Part shown: piece after piece, positions 1-9,190 of the stretch
How the letters are laid out: every line of letters starts with the position of its first letter
How positions within the stretch are numbered: the first letter of the stretch is position 1
Assembly: GCF_902499075.1 (NCBI RefSeq)
Contig: NZ_CABVPP010000001.1
Span: 1 to 64,000 of the forward strand
From: Burkholderia pseudomultivorans
Lineage (GTDB): Bacteria; Pseudomonadota; Gammaproteobacteria; Burkholderiales; Burkholderiaceae
Direction: 5' to 3'
DNA length: 64,000 nucleotides
Translations under genes and position numbers: made by a program
The notes under the pieces: model-generated
Database searches by the model: none
Told to the model about the DNA's origin: nothing
Seen by the model: the letters and a program-made list of their open reading frames with translations, nothing else

Positions 1-49
1 GTTAGCGAAACAACGATGAGGTTAACAGAGCGTGCAGCGGGTTAACAGC
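1..49. promoter_or_regulatory. Three direct repeats with a 20-bp period upstream of an AraC gene
   Basis: Copies beginning at 1, 21 and 41 share GTTA; the second and third are identical over GGTTAACAG (20-28 and 40-48). A 20-bp period is about two helical turns, the arrangement bound in tandem by AraC-family dimers. They lie about 60 bp ahead of the AraC gene start, so autoregulation is plausible. This is inference from spacing only, and the first copy may extend beyond the window edge. Confidence 0.4.
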
Positions 50-105
50 CCTCGTAACTCTTTTTGTTAGAGCTTTTAAGAGCCATTCGATACGGAGATT
101 CGGCC

Positions 106-915
106 ATGTCCGCCCCTCTTCTTCCCGTGCGGCTCGTGCTCAGCGACGACGGTCCGTTCGTCGCCGCGGCCGTGCTCACGCAGCGCGACGCGCGTACGAC
201 CGCGCCGCACGCGCATGCGCGCGGACAACTCGTCGGCGCGCTGAGCGGGCTGCTGTCGATCGGGCTCGACGATCAGGACTGGGTCGTGCCGGCGATCCAT
301 GCGATCTGGATTCCGCCACACTGCCGGCACGGGCTGCAGTCGTTCGGGCCGTTTTCGGGATGGTCGGTGTTCGTGGCCGAGGCGCGCTGCGGCGCCTTGC
401 CGTCGGAACCGCGCGCGATCCGCACGACGCCGTTGCTGCGGGAAGCCGTGCGGCGCGCGGCGAGCTGGGATGGATCCGAGCTCGACGCCGCACAGACGCG
501 AATCGCCGAAGTGATCGTCGACGAAATCGCCGCGTCGGAGGCACAGTCGCTCGGCCTCGTGCGGCCGCGCGACCCGCGGCTCGTCCGGATCACCGATGCG
601 CTCGCGGCCGATCTGGCCGACAACCGCCGGCTCGAAGACTGGGCGCGCTGGGCCGGGATCGGCGCGCGCACGCTGAGCCGGCGCTTTGTCGCGGAGACGG
701 GGCTGACGTTCGCGCAGTGGCGTCAGCAGGCGCGGCTGATGCGCGCGCTCGAGAAACTGGCCGACGGCGTGCCGGTCACGACGATCGCGCTCGATCTCGG
801 CTACGACAACGTGAGCGCGTTCATCGACATGTTTCGGCGTGCGCTAGGGACGACGCCGGGGAAGTATGGGGAGCTTGCGCGACTTGAAACCAGGAAGGAC
901 GGAAGTTCGTCATGA
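106..915 (+). CDS. AraC-family transcriptional regulator
   Basis: A 269-residue regulator with an N-terminal cupin-type sensor half (histidines in PHAHARGQLV near residue 40, then a WIPPHCRHG loop) and a C-terminal AraC double helix-turn-helix. The second HTH reads TTIALDLGYDNVSAFIDMFRRALGTTP in two overlapping parts, the classic AraC signature. An upstream TTG at 64 is in frame, but the ATG at 106 begins the conserved part, so I chose it. It lies upstream of the hpa operon but is separated from it by insertion-sequence debris, so a link to homoprotocatechuate control (as for E. coli HpaA) is only possible. Ligand unknown. Confidence 0.85.
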   Translation: MSAPLLPVRLVLSDDGPFVAAAVLTQRDARTTAPHAHARGQLVGALSGLLSIGLDDQDWVVPAIHAIWIPPHCRHGLQSFGPFSGWSVFVAEARCGALPSEPRAIRTTPLLREAVRRAASWDGSELDAAQTRIAEVIVDEIAASEAQSLGLVRPRDPRLVRITDALAADLADNRRLEDWARWAGIGARTLSRRFVAETGLTFAQWRQQARLMRALEKLADGVPVTTIALDLGYDNVSAFIDMFRRALGTTPGKYGELARLETRKDGSSS

Positions 916-967
916 TCCGCGTGCAGCGCGGGGGGGCGATCGGATCGACGTCGCCGACTCGGTCCGT

Positions 968-1145
968 TCAATACGTCCCGTTTCCCTTCTCCACGACCTC
1001 ACCCTCCTTCCTCTTGAACCGCGCCGCCAACCGCTCCGAGCTCCTTGCCAGCAGCGTTGTATCGACACCGACCTCGACATACAACTCCGGCGCCTTCCTC
1101 GCCGCCTGATCGCCCGAATCGCGCCATCGATCGCCGCCTGCAGCG
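968..1145 (-). pseudogene. Degenerate duplicate of the 3' end of hpaI
   Basis: On the minus strand this stretch repeats the last about 75 codons of the intact hpaI gene at 3262-4068. It has the same stop codon context and nearly the same tail ([10 protein letters not shown], then a short Lys/Gly-rich end finishing GNGTY versus GDGTY). Relative to the intact gene it carries a deletion of about 50-57 bp in the part covering the last active-site helix region, plus a one-base deletion near 1109 that shifts the frame. Similarity stops near 1145. It cannot encode an enzyme. The intact and broken copies lie in the same orientation either side of the IS3 and IS481 sequences, suggesting an old tandem duplication or a recombination scar. 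Confidence 0.8.
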
Positions 1146-1446
1146 CATATTGGCCGAACTCCGCCAAGGAACCGCCGCATCCCAATCGTGCATCATCAGG
1201 AATTGCAGCAAGTCGAAAGTCTCTGGTCAGCCGACACAAGGCCCTCAGTGACTACAGTATGCTGCCGGCGCCAACCCTTGAAAGCATTCTTGGAAGCGTA
1301 GCGCGGTTCAGTCTCCGATTTCCACAGACATACTACCGATTAGGGTGCACCCACATTCGGTCCGATGACCATGTAGTGCCACGCGTCGACCATCGATGGT
1401 GAAGGTTGGGTGTGAACCGCCCCGGGAATCGTGGAGGCTGGTTGGT

Positions 1447-2358
1447 TTAAGTTAATACGGGTTCAGCGGCAGCTGTTTCAAGTTGCCGATAGTAGTTTGC
1501 CTCAGCTTCGGCGGGCGGGATATAGCCGAGAGGTTCCATCAATCGATGATGATTGAACCAGACCACCCACTCCAGCGTTGCCAGTTCAACGGATTCCCGC
1601 GTTTTCCAGGTGCGGCGATGAATCAGTTCGGCCTTGTACAAGCCGTTGATGGTTTCAGCCAAGGCGTTGTCATAGCTGTCGCCCCGGCTGCCGACCGACG
1701 GTTCGATGCCCGCTTCGGCCAGCCGTTCGCTATAGCGAATGCTGACGTATTGGGACCCTCTGTCCGAATGGTGGATCAAGGTCCCGTCGTCGCCCGGGCG
1801 TCGCGCGTAAAGCGCCTGTTCAAGTGCATCCAGAACGAAGTCCGTGGTCATCGAGGTGCTGACGCGCCAGCCGACAATACGGCGAGCAAACACGTCGATC
1901 ACGAAGGCTACGTACAGCCAGCCCTGCCACGTCGAAACGTAGGTGAAATCCGAAACCCAGAGCTGGTTCGGCCGTGCCGCCTTGAACTGGCGATTGACCC
2001 GATCCAGTGGGCGCGGGGCTATGGCATCAGGAACAGTCGTGCGAACACGCTTGCCTCGCATCACGCCGCGCAAACCCAGTTGCTTCATCAACCGTTCGAC
2101 CGTGCAGCGCGCCACCGCGATACGCTCCCGGTTCATCTGCTTCCAGACTTTATCGGCGCCGTAGACCTGCATGTTGGCCCGCCACACGCGCTCGATCTCC
2201 GGCCGCAGACGTTCATCGCGGATTGCGCGAACAGAGCGCCGCGACGGATCACGAAGCTGCGCGGCATGGCGTCGGTAGCCCGACGGGGCAATCCGCAAGA
2301 CCTTGCAGATCGGCTCGACCCCGAAAGTGTCGCGATGCTGATCGATAAAGGCCTTCAG
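1447..2358 (-). CDS. IS3-family transposase OrfB (DDE integrase domain)
   Basis: Carries the HTH_21 segment followed by an rve-type catalytic core. The DDE residues are visible: D in [10 protein letters not shown] in [12 protein letters not shown] and E in [15 protein letters not shown]. There is no good start codon of its own; the frame is open upstream through [20 protein letters not shown] inside the end of orfA, as expected for -1 frameshifting to give OrfAB. The first ATG-like start often called (a TTG at 2298) would cut off conserved sequence. It appears intact, so the element may be mobile. Confidence 0.88.
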   Translation of the reverse strand: MKAFIDQHRDTFGVEPICKVLRIAPSGYRRHAAQLRDPSRRSVRAIRDERLRPEIERVWRANMQVYGADKVWKQMNRERIAVARCTVERLMKQLGLRGVMRGKRVRTTVPDAIAPRPLDRVNRQFKAARPNQLWVSDFTYVSTWQGWLYVAFVIDVFARRIVGWRVSTSMTTDFVLDALEQALYARRPGDDGTLIHHSDRGSQYVSIRYSERLAEAGIEPSVGSRGDSYDNALAETINGLYKAELIHRRTWKTRESVELATLEWVVWFNHHRLMEPLGYIPPAEAEANYYRQLETAAAEPVLT

Positions 2359-2681
2359 GACTTGAAACGGCGGTCGAGCTCCGCCTGGGCGAAAAACGCG
2401 CTCGCGACCTTGAGAATCTCGTTGGCACGACGCAACTCCTTGACTTCGCGCTCCAGGGCCTTGAGGCGCTCGCGCTCGTCTGAGGTCACGCCATCGCGCT
2501 CACCGTGGTCGATCTGGTCGCGCTTGACCCACTCGTGCAGTGTCTGCGGTGTGCAGCCGATCATCGGCGCAATCGATTCGACCGCCGCCCACATCGACGG
2601 ATGTTCGCTACGCTGCTCGCGCACCAGACGCACTGCGCGCTCCCGGACTTCCGGCGAAAACTTGGTTCCCTTCTTGTTCAT
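2355..2681 (-). CDS. IS3-family transposase OrfA
   Basis: A 108-residue protein with an N-terminal transposase_8 type helix-turn-helix ([16 protein letters not shown], then [16 protein letters not shown]) and a C-terminal leucine-zipper-like coiled coil ([19 protein letters not shown]). It binds the element ends. Its stop lies inside the orfB reading frame, which is offset by -1. A run of Ts in the coding strand (plus-strand As near 2392-2396) is a candidate slip site for making the OrfAB fusion. Confidence 0.9.
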   Translation of the reverse strand: MNKKGTKFSPEVRERAVRLVREQRSEHPSMWAAVESIAPMIGCTPQTLHEWVKRDQIDHGERDGVTSDERERLKALEREVKELRRANEILKVASAFFAQAELDRRFKS

Positions 2682-2834
2682 GGCTCCATTCTCTCAAGAG
2701 TTGGAGCCTCCACAAAATCCGGGGCGGTTCAACCAGTTTGCTATCCTGTTCGGAGAGCGATTTACGCAGGCGCGTGGATAACGCGTTGTTCAACCGCCTC
2801 GCCCACAAAAATGCGGACAGGTTCTGGGTATCCG

Positions 2835-3074
2835 ACACACAAATTTACGCGAGCGTATCGTCCGCAGACCAACGGTAAAGCTGAACGCTTCATCCAGTCG
2901 GCTTTACGTGAGTGGGCCTATGCATGGACGTACCAAAGCTCGGCTCATCGCATCGAAGCCTTGGCGTGGCAGCATCACGACAACTGGCATCGAGCTCATA
3001 GCGCCATCGGCGGCGTTGCGCCGATGGCGAGACTTCCTGCGTCGAGAAACAACCTCTTGACGCTTCACAACTAG
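2835..3074 (+). pseudogene. C-terminal fragment of an IS481-type transposase
   Basis: The plus strand encodes KFTRAYRPQTNGKAERFIQS, then a tail with HHDNWHRAHSAIGGVAPMARL before a stop. This is the end of the DDE domain (last catalytic Glu in KAERF) and the C-terminus of IS481-like transposases. The first two thirds, including both catalytic Asp residues, are missing, and the sequence just before 2835 does not continue the homology. It is a relic next to the IS3 element, evidence of repeated insertion at this spot. Confidence 0.75.
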
Positions 3075-3261
3075 CGCATGCCTCCCTTCGGCAGCCGCCC
3101 GCATCTAGCGCTCGACGAGAGAGATCGTATCGGTCATCGCGGTGTGAGGCGCCACGCGCTCCAAACGGGGGGCTGGATGGCGCAACTTTGTTCGATATAA
3201 ACGAAAATCGCAGCAAACGGAAATTGATGCCGCCCTTTGAACACCGACATGTCCGGTCCGT

Positions 3262-4068
3262 TCAATACGTCCCATCCCCCTTCTTCCCAGTATCCCCCTC
3301 CTTCCCCTTGAACTGCGCCGCCAACCGCTCCGCCCCCCTCGCCAGTAGCGTCGTATCGACGCCGACCGCCACAAACAGCGCCCCCGCTTCGAGATAACGC
3401 CGCGCGGCCGCCTCATCCGCGCTGAGAATCCCCGGCGCCTTCCCCGCCGCCTTGATCGCCCGGATCGCGCCGTCGATCGCCGCCTGCACATCCGGATGCC
3501 CGGGATGGCCGAGATGCCCGAGATCGGCCGCGAGATCCGCCGGCCCGATGAACACGCCATCCACGCCTTCGACGCGCGCGATCGCATCGACCGCATCGAG
3601 TCCCGCGCGCGTCTCGACCTGCACGAGCACCGCCATCTCTTCATTCGCGCGATGCAGGTAATCGTCCACGCGATTCCAGCGCGACGCGCGCGCGAGCGCG
3701 CTGCCGACGCCGCGAATCCCGTGCGGCGGATAACGCGTCGCCGCCACCGCCGCGCGCGCTTCGTCGGCGCTCTGCACCATCGGCACGAGCAGCGTCTGCG
3801 CACCGAGGTCGAGCACCTGCTTGACGATCACCGGATCGTTCCACGGCACGCGCACGACCGGCTGCGACGGATACGGCGCGATCGCCTGCAGTTGCGCGAG
3901 GATCGTCGGCACCGTGTTCGGCGCGTGCTCGCCGTCGATCAGCAGCCAGTCGAAACCGGCGCCCGCGACGACTTCCGCGCTGTACGCATTGGCCAGGCCG
4001 AGCCACAGCCCGATCTGCGCGTCGCCGCGCGCGAGCGCGGCCTTGAAGGCATTCGAAGGAATCTGCAT
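3262..4068 (-). CDS. hpaI: 4-hydroxy-2-oxoheptanedioate aldolase (HpaI/HpcH)
   Basis: A 268-residue class II aldolase that splits 4-hydroxy-2-oxo-heptane-1,7-dioate into pyruvate and succinate semialdehyde, the last step of the homoprotocatechuate meta pathway. The HpcH/HpaI barrel is complete: His48 in IDGEHAP, Arg73 in VVRVPW, Glu152 in VQVETRAG and Asp178 in IGPADLA match the base, substrate-binding Arg and metal ligands known for E. coli HpaI. It is the last gene of the hpa operon, 7 bp after hpaH. A damaged copy of its 3' end lies at 968-1145. Confidence 0.95.
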   Translation of the reverse strand: MQIPSNAFKAALARGDAQIGLWLGLANAYSAEVVAGAGFDWLLIDGEHAPNTVPTILAQLQAIAPYPSQPVVRVPWNDPVIVKQVLDLGAQTLLVPMVQSADEARAAVAATRYPPHGIRGVGSALARASRWNRVDDYLHRANEEMAVLVQVETRAGLDAVDAIARVEGVDGVFIGPADLAADLGHLGHPGHPDVQAAIDGAIRAIKAAGKAPGILSADEAAARRYLEAGALFVAVGVDTTLLARGAERLAAQFKGKEGDTGKKGDGTY

Positions 4069-4075
4069 CGTGGGT

Positions 4076-4879
4076 TCACCCGAAGTAGCACTGAATCGTC
4101 CCGAGCGGGCCGTAGTCGACGCTGAACGTATCGCCCGGCCGCGCCGCGCACGGCCGCGTAAACGATCCGCCGAGCACGATCTGGCCCGGCTCCAGCGCGA
4201 CGTCGAAGCGCGACAGCCGGTTTGCGAGCCACGCGACGCCGTTCGCCGGATGGTTCAGCACGCCGGCCGCGACGCCGGTTTCCTCGACCACGCCGTTGCG
4301 CGACATGATCGCCGCGACCCAGCGCAGGTCGACGTCCTGCGGCTTCACGGGCCGTCCGCCGATCACGACGCCCGCGTTCGCCGCGTTGTCGGCGATCGTG
4401 TCGAACACCTTGCGCGGCCGCTGCGTGTCGGGGTCGATCGACTGGCTGCGCGCATCGATGATCTCGAGCGCGGGCACCACGTAGTCGACCGCGTCGTACA
4501 CGTCGAAGATCGTGCAGTCCGGGCCGCTCAAGCGCTTGCCGAGCACGAACGCGAGCTCGACCTCGACGCGCGGCACGATGAAGCGGCCGGTCGGAATCGT
4601 GCCGCCGTCGTCGAAGAACATGTCGTCGAGCAGCGCGCCGTAGTCGGGCTCGTCGATCTGCGACGTGTTCTGCATCGCCTTCGACGTGAGGCCGATTTTG
4701 TGCCCCTTCAGCGTGCGCCCTTCCGCGAGCTTGAGCGCGACCCACGCGCGCTGGATCGCATACGCGTCGTCGATCGTGATGTCGGGATGGTCGAGCGAAA
4801 TCTGGCGGATCTGCTTGCGCTCGCGCTCGGCGTCGTGCAGGCGCCGGGCGAGCTGGTCGATGGTGGCGGTATCGAGCAT
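4076..4879 (-). CDS. hpaH: 2-oxo-hept-4-ene-1,7-dioate hydratase
   Basis: A 267-residue member of the FAH-fold hydratase/decarboxylase group. It adds water to 2-oxo-hept-4-ene-1,7-dioate to give the substrate of HpaI. The metal-binding acidic motif VEVELAF (Glu106, Glu108) and the [13 protein letters not shown] segment typical of HpcG/MhpD hydratases are present. I set the start at the ATG giving MLDTATID, because the 15 residues upstream in frame are Pro/Asp/Ser-rich and unlike the family. It sits between hpaF and hpaI in the operon. Confidence 0.94.
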   Translation of the reverse strand: MLDTATIDQLARRLHDAERERKQIRQISLDHPDITIDDAYAIQRAWVALKLAEGRTLKGHKIGLTSKAMQNTSQIDEPDYGALLDDMFFDDGGTIPTGRFIVPRVEVELAFVLGKRLSGPDCTIFDVYDAVDYVVPALEIIDARSQSIDPDTQRPRKVFDTIADNAANAGVVIGGRPVKPQDVDLRWVAAIMSRNGVVEETGVAAGVLNHPANGVAWLANRLSRFDVALEPGQIVLGGSFTRPCAARPGDTFSVDYGPLGTIQCYFG

Positions 4880-4898
4880 GGTCGGGTCGGAATCGGGG

Positions 4899-5291
4899 TC
4901 AGTCGGCCCGCTTGTAGCGGGCATGGATGTTGTTGTGCTTGTATGTGCCGCTTTCGCTGAACTCGGTCAGCTCCATCGACAGCGCAAGATAGCGCTTCGC
5001 GTACAGTTCGGCGAAATGCGTCTTGATCGCATCGAACAGCGCGTTGCACGCGGCTTTTTTCTGTGCGTCGCTGCGGCCCGAGCCGATCTTCAGCGTCACG
5101 TGGACGAACGCGTCGTCCGCGGTGCCGTCGGCGACGCAGTAGTCCTGCAGCTCGATCGCGCGCGAGCGGATGCCGCCGATCGGAAACACGCCGCCCTGCG
5201 CGATCAGCGTCGCGTTGATCGTGCGCAGCAGCGCCGGAATGCGCGCGTCGTCGCGGATGTTCGCGGTGTATTCGACGACGATATGTGGCAT
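4899..5291 (-). CDS. hpaF: 5-carboxymethyl-2-hydroxymuconate delta-isomerase
   Basis: A 130-residue tautomerase-superfamily protein. It isomerises 5-carboxymethyl-2-hydroxymuconate to 5-oxo-pent-3-ene-1,2,5-tricarboxylate, the substrate of HpaG. In this family the N-terminal proline exposed by Met removal is the catalytic base, which fixes the start: the ATG at 5291 gives MPHIVVEY, whereas the start at 5297 would bury that proline behind Met-Ala. The length equals the E. coli enzyme (about 125-130). The gene is followed 19 bp later by hpaH. Confidence 0.94.
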   Translation of the reverse strand: MPHIVVEYTANIRDDARIPALLRTINATLIAQGGVFPIGGIRSRAIELQDYCVADGTADDAFVHVTLKIGSGRSDAQKKAACNALFDAIKTHFAELYAKRYLALSMELTEFSESGTYKHNNIHARYKRAD

Positions 5292-5322
5292 GGCCAATCT
5301 CCTGTCGAGGGCGCTTCAGCCC

Positions 5323-6174
5323 TCAGCGCAGCGGAAAAATCGCATTGATCTGCCCCGTCCCCGAACTCGCGAAGTAGTCGGTAACGATCTCGACCGGCTT
5401 GTCGTAACGGTCCCAGCCGAGCAGCCCGAGCAGCATCGCGGTGTCGTGCATCCCGCCCTCGCCGTGGCAATGCGTGTTGTACTCGGGCAGCATCGCGCAG
5501 AACGTCTTGAAATCGCCCTGCTTCCACAGCTCGACCACGCGCAGGTCGACCTGACGGAAAAATTCGCGGCTGATCTCGTGGATCGATTCCTCCGGGCTGC
5601 CGTTGTCGTTGAAGCGGTGCGACAGCGATCCGCTCGCGAGGAACGCGACGTTCGAATCGCTCTTCTCGATCGCTTCGAGCAGCGCTTCGCCGAAGCGGCG
5701 GCTTTCGTCGAGCTGATGCCACGCGCACCAGCCCGCGATCGACACGACCTTGAAGTGCTGGTCGCCGTTCATGTAGCGCATCGGCACGAGCGTGCCGTAC
5801 TCGAGTTCGAGGCTGTCGATCTCGTGCGCGCGCGTCGCGATCCCGCGTTCGCTGGCCGTTTCTGCGATCAGCCGGCCGAGCGCAGGGTTGCCCGGATACG
5901 CGTACGTCATGTCGCGGATGAAATGCGGCAGCTCGTTGCTCGTGTACGTGCCCGCGAACCGCGCGTTGCAGTTCACGTGATAGCCGGCATTGACGAGCCA
6001 GTGCACGTCCGACACGACGATCGTGTCGACGCCGAGCGCGCGGCAGCGCTCGCCGATCAACTGATGGCCGCGGATCGCCGCTTCACGACAGCCATGATGC
6101 TTGCCGGGGAACTCCGACAGGTACATCGACGGCACATGCGTGATCTTCGCGGCGAGGGACAGTTTGCCCATCAT
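5323..6174 (-). CDS. hpaD: 3,4-dihydroxyphenylacetate 2,3-dioxygenase
   Basis: The ring-opening extradiol dioxygenase of the pathway, converting homoprotocatechuate to 5-carboxymethyl-2-hydroxymuconate semialdehyde with iron. The 283 residues match the LigB-type HpaD/HpcB length. N-terminal histidines in ITHVPSMY and VVSDVHWL, and a later Glu/His-rich stretch, fit the class III iron site. I chose the ATG at 6174 (an adjacent ATG is at 6171), because AAAAGGAGA lies just upstream; the longer in-frame extension has no ribosome site and is Arg-rich. Confidence 0.94.
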   Translation of the reverse strand: MMGKLSLAAKITHVPSMYLSEFPGKHHGCREAAIRGHQLIGERCRALGVDTIVVSDVHWLVNAGYHVNCNARFAGTYTSNELPHFIRDMTYAYPGNPALGRLIAETASERGIATRAHEIDSLELEYGTLVPMRYMNGDQHFKVVSIAGWCAWHQLDESRRFGEALLEAIEKSDSNVAFLASGSLSHRFNDNGSPEESIHEISREFFRQVDLRVVELWKQGDFKTFCAMLPEYNTHCHGEGGMHDTAMLLGLLGWDRYDKPVEIVTDYFASSGTGQINAIFPLR

Positions 6175-6214
6175 GAGTCTCCTTTTGTTCTTTCGGCAGA
6201 TCGCCCCGCAGCCG

Positions 6215-7678
6215 TCACATGCCCCAGCGCGGAATATGATGCGAGCCCATCGAGATGCAGACGTTCTTGATCTCCGCAAACACCTCGAAGCTGTACTCGC
6301 CGCCTTCGCGTCCGGTGCCCGACTCCTTCACGCCGCCGAACGGCTGGCGCAGGTCGCGCACGTTCTGGCTGTTCACGAACACCATGCCGGCCTCGATGCC
6401 GCGCGCCAGACGATGCACCTTGCCGACGTCCTGCGTCCAGATGTACGACGCGAGCCCGTAGGCCGTATCGTTCGCGAGCCGCAGCCCTTCTTCCTCGTTC
6501 TCGAACGGAATCAGGCACGCGACCGGCCCGAAGATCTCCTCCTGCGCGATGCGCATCCGGTTGTCGACGTCGGCGAATACGGTCGGCCGCACGAAGTTGC
6601 CGTTGCGCAGGTGATCGGGCAGGCCCGCCGGCTTGTCCGCGCCGCCGGCGACGATTCGCGCGCCTTCCTGCTCGCCGATGCGGATGTAGCCCGTCACCTT
6701 CTCCCAGTGCTGGCGCGTGATCATCGCGCCGAGCTGGGTCGCCGGATCGGACGGATCGCCGACCACGAGGTTGTTCGCGCGGCGCGAGAACTCCTGCACG
6801 AAGCGATCGTAGATCGTGCGCTGCACGAAGATCCGCGAACCCGCGGTGCAGCGTTCGCCGTTGATCGAGAAGATCGTGAACAGCGACGCGTCGAGCGCAC
6901 GATCGAAATCGGCATCGTCGAAAATCAGCACCGGCGACTTGCCGCCGAGCTCCATCGAATACTTCTTCAGGCCCGCGCGCTCCATGATCCGCTTGCCCGT
7001 GACCGTGCCGCCGGTAAACGACACCGCACGCACATCCGGATGCCGCACCAGCGCGTCGCCGGCCGTCGCGCCGTAACCCTGCACGACGTTCAGCACGCCG
7101 CGCGGAATCCCCGCTTCGAGCGCGAGGCGGCCGAGCTGGTCGGCCGTCAGCGGCGACAGCTCGGACATCTTCAGCACGGCCGTGTTGCCGAGCGCGAGGC
7201 ACGGCGCCGTTTTCCACGTCGCGGTCATGAACGGCACGTTCCACGGCGACACCAGCGCGCACACGCCGACCGGCTGGTACAGCGTGTAGTTCAGCATCTG
7301 GTCGTCGACCGGATAGGTGCGGCCGTTCATCTGCACGCAGACTTCCGCGAAGAAGTTGAAATTCTCCGACGCGCGCGGAATCAGCTGCTTGCTGGTCTGC
7401 GCGATCGGCAAGCCGGTGTCCTGCGTCTCCAGCGCCGCGAGCGCCGGCACGTTCTTCTCGATCAGCTCGCCGAGCTTGCGCATCAGCTTCGCGCGCTCCT
7501 TCGCGGGCGTATTGGCCCACTTCGGGAACGCTTCCTTCGCCGCGCGCACGGCCGCGTCGACTTCAGCCTCGCCGCCCGACGCAACCTCGGTGATCGCTTC
7601 GCCGGTCGCGGGATTCAGCGTCGTGAAGGTCTCGCGGCTGTCGACCTCGCGGCCGTCGATCCAGTGCTTGATGGTCAT
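6215..7678 (-). CDS. hpaE: 5-carboxymethyl-2-hydroxymuconate semialdehyde dehydrogenase
   Basis: A 487-residue NAD-dependent aldehyde dehydrogenase oxidising the HpaD product to 5-carboxymethyl-2-hydroxymuconate. ALDH landmarks are intact: the SPWNVPF cofactor loop, FTGGTVTGKRI, the general base Glu243 in MELGGKSPVL, catalytic Cys277 in INGERCTAGS, and EEIFGPV. The length is normal. Operon position between hpaG2 (22 bp upstream) and hpaD supports HpaE over other ALDHs. Confidence 0.95.
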   Translation of the reverse strand: MTIKHWIDGREVDSRETFTTLNPATGEAITEVASGGEAEVDAAVRAAKEAFPKWANTPAKERAKLMRKLGELIEKNVPALAALETQDTGLPIAQTSKQLIPRASENFNFFAEVCVQMNGRTYPVDDQMLNYTLYQPVGVCALVSPWNVPFMTATWKTAPCLALGNTAVLKMSELSPLTADQLGRLALEAGIPRGVLNVVQGYGATAGDALVRHPDVRAVSFTGGTVTGKRIMERAGLKKYSMELGGKSPVLIFDDADFDRALDASLFTIFSINGERCTAGSRIFVQRTIYDRFVQEFSRRANNLVVGDPSDPATQLGAMITRQHWEKVTGYIRIGEQEGARIVAGGADKPAGLPDHLRNGNFVRPTVFADVDNRMRIAQEEIFGPVACLIPFENEEEGLRLANDTAYGLASYIWTQDVGKVHRLARGIEAGMVFVNSQNVRDLRQPFGGVKESGTGREGGEYSFEVFAEIKNVCISMGSHHIPRWGM

Positions 7679-7700
7679 CTGCTCTCCTTGTGCGACGGGC

Positions 7701-8465
7701 TCAGCCGGCGCGATAGTAGTCGTGCTCGCCGACGATCGTGTTCACGAGCCGGCCGATTCCTTCGATCTCGGTGACGACCTCGTCGCCCGGCTTCGTATCG
7801 GCCAGCCCTTCCGGCGTGCCGGTCAGGATCAGGTCGCCCGGCGCGAGCGTCATGAAGCCGCTGATGTGCTCGATCAGCGCGGGCACGTCGAAAATCATGT
7901 CGCGCGTGCTGCCGCGCTGCGTCTCCTCGCCGTTGACCGTCGTGCGCAACGTGAGATCGTTCGCGTCGCCGATCTCGTCGCGGCTGACGAACCACGGCCC
8001 GAGCGGCGTGCAGGTGTCGCGGTTCTTCACGCGCAGGTTCGGCCGGTAGTAGTTCTCGAGATAGTCGCGGATCGCGTAGTCGTTCGCGACCGTGTAGCCG
8101 GCGACGTAGTCGAGCGCCTGCGCGCGGCGCACGTTGCGCGCGGGCCGGCCGATCACGACGGCCAGCTCGCACTCGTAGTGCATGTGCATCGCGTCCGCCG
8201 GACGCACGGTGCGCGACCGGTGGCCGATGAACGTGTTCGGCCCCTTCAGGAAGATCAGCGGCTCGCTCGGCGCCTTGAACGCGAGTTCCTTCGCGTGGTC
8301 CGCATAGTTCAGGCCGAGCGCGAAGGTCGTGCGCGGCGCGACGGGCGGCAGCCACGCGACGGCGTCCTCGGCGACCACGCGCCCGGTATCGAGACGGATC
8401 GCGCCGTCGCCGGCCGGCTCGGCCGCGTGCAATGCGCCGTTGTAGATCACGCGTGCGGTCCTCAT
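7701..8465 (-). CDS. hpaG2: 5-oxopent-3-ene-1,2,5-tricarboxylate decarboxylase / HHDD isomerase, subunit HpaG2
   Basis: A 254-residue FAH-fold protein matching the C-terminal half of E. coli HpaG. It has the metal-binding E-x-E in YECELAVVIG, the NDYAIRDYLENYYRPN block, GPWFV, and LTGTPEGLADTKPGDEV near the end. It catalyses decarboxylation and isomerisation of the OPET intermediate. Its ATG overlaps the stop of hpaG1 as ATGA (8462-8465), so the two halves are translationally coupled separate proteins, where E. coli has one fused protein. Confidence 0.92.
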   Translation of the reverse strand: MRTARVIYNGALHAAEPAGDGAIRLDTGRVVAEDAVAWLPPVAPRTTFALGLNYADHAKELAFKAPSEPLIFLKGPNTFIGHRSRTVRPADAMHMHYECELAVVIGRPARNVRRAQALDYVAGYTVANDYAIRDYLENYYRPNLRVKNRDTCTPLGPWFVSRDEIGDANDLTLRTTVNGEETQRGSTRDMIFDVPALIEHISGFMTLAPGDLILTGTPEGLADTKPGDEVVTEIEGIGRLVNTIVGEHDYYRAG

Positions 8466-9151
8466 CGTGCGCCCTCCTCGATCAGCGTGTGCCGCAGCGT
8501 GCCGATGCCGTCGGCGGCGATCTCGATCGCGCTGCCCGCGCGGGCGCGCGGCGCACCGCCGGCGACGCCGAGCAGCAGCACGTCGCCCGCGTCGAACGAC
8601 ATGAACGACGTGATGTCGGCGATCAGCTCGCGCACCGGGCGAATCAGCGTGGCGGTCGATGCGGATGCCGCGACTTCGCCGTCGATCCGCACGGTCAGCC
8701 CGATCGCGTCGACGTCGGCCAGCGCGGCGGCCGGCACGATGGCCGGGCCCAGCGGGCAGAAGCCGTCGCGGCACTTGAAACGCACGGCCGGACGGTAATA
8801 GTCGGGATGCGGCACCGACACGTCGCTCGCGAGCGTGAAGCCGTGCACGTAGCCGAGTGCGTGCGCGGCCGGCACGCGGGTCGCGCGGCGCGCGAACACG
8901 ACGGCCACCGACGCGCCGATCTCCAGCGCGTCGACGCCGGCCGGCACGACGACGGCTGCGCCGTCGGCCGCATGCGTGTTGGCCGGCTTGATGTAAAGGA
9001 TCGGCGCCTGCGGCGGACGGCCGTAAGGCGCCGCGTGGACGGCTTCGCCGAGCGCGTCGAGCGCAGCACGCTCGTTGAGCAGCGTACCGTAGACGGTACC
9101 GATCGCAACCGGAAGCGGCGGTGCCGCGGCGGTCGTGCAATACAGCTCCAT
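8462..9151 (-). CDS. hpaG1: HpaG1 subunit of the OPET decarboxylase/isomerase
   Basis: A 229-residue FAH-fold protein matching the N-terminal half of E. coli HpaG. It is the first gene of the hpa operon, divergent from hpaR. The segment aligned to the metal ligands of HpaG2 reads ALEIGASVAVVFA, so the E-x-E pair seen in HpaG2 is not obvious here; this half may be mainly structural or bind metal weakly. It retains HPDYYRPAVRFKCRDGF and GDVLLLGVAGG, the family's C-terminal blocks. Confidence 0.9.
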   Translation of the reverse strand: MELYCTTAAAPPLPVAIGTVYGTLLNERAALDALGEAVHAAPYGRPPQAPILYIKPANTHAADGAAVVVPAGVDALEIGASVAVVFARRATRVPAAHALGYVHGFTLASDVSVPHPDYYRPAVRFKCRDGFCPLGPAIVPAAALADVDAIGLTVRIDGEVAASASTATLIRPVRELIADITSFMSFDAGDVLLLGVAGGAPRARAGSAIEIAADGIGTLRHTLIEEGAR

Positions 9152-9190
9152 GCGTCATTCCCCTGCCGCGCGTCGCGGCGCATCGTCAAT

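Larger units (their letters stand above)
1413..2731 (-). mobile_element. IS3-family insertion sequence, complete
   Basis: A 1319-bp element bounded by imperfect inverted repeats. The left end starts TGAACCGCCCCGG and reads on to GTGGAGGCT; the right end, read from 2731 backwards, starts TGAACCGCCCCGG and also reaches GTGGAGGCT. It carries overlapping orfA and orfB on the minus strand. The flanks (GGGTG before, ACCAG after) show no 3-bp or longer target duplication, so the element or its surroundings were probably rearranged after insertion, or it arose by recombination between two copies. The group within IS3 cannot be fixed from this sequence alone. Confidence 0.9.

Noticed and set aside
2735-2834. 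Possible upstream part of the IS481 transposase
   Set aside because: Neither frame continues the DDE domain; only the C-terminal homology from 2835 is supported.
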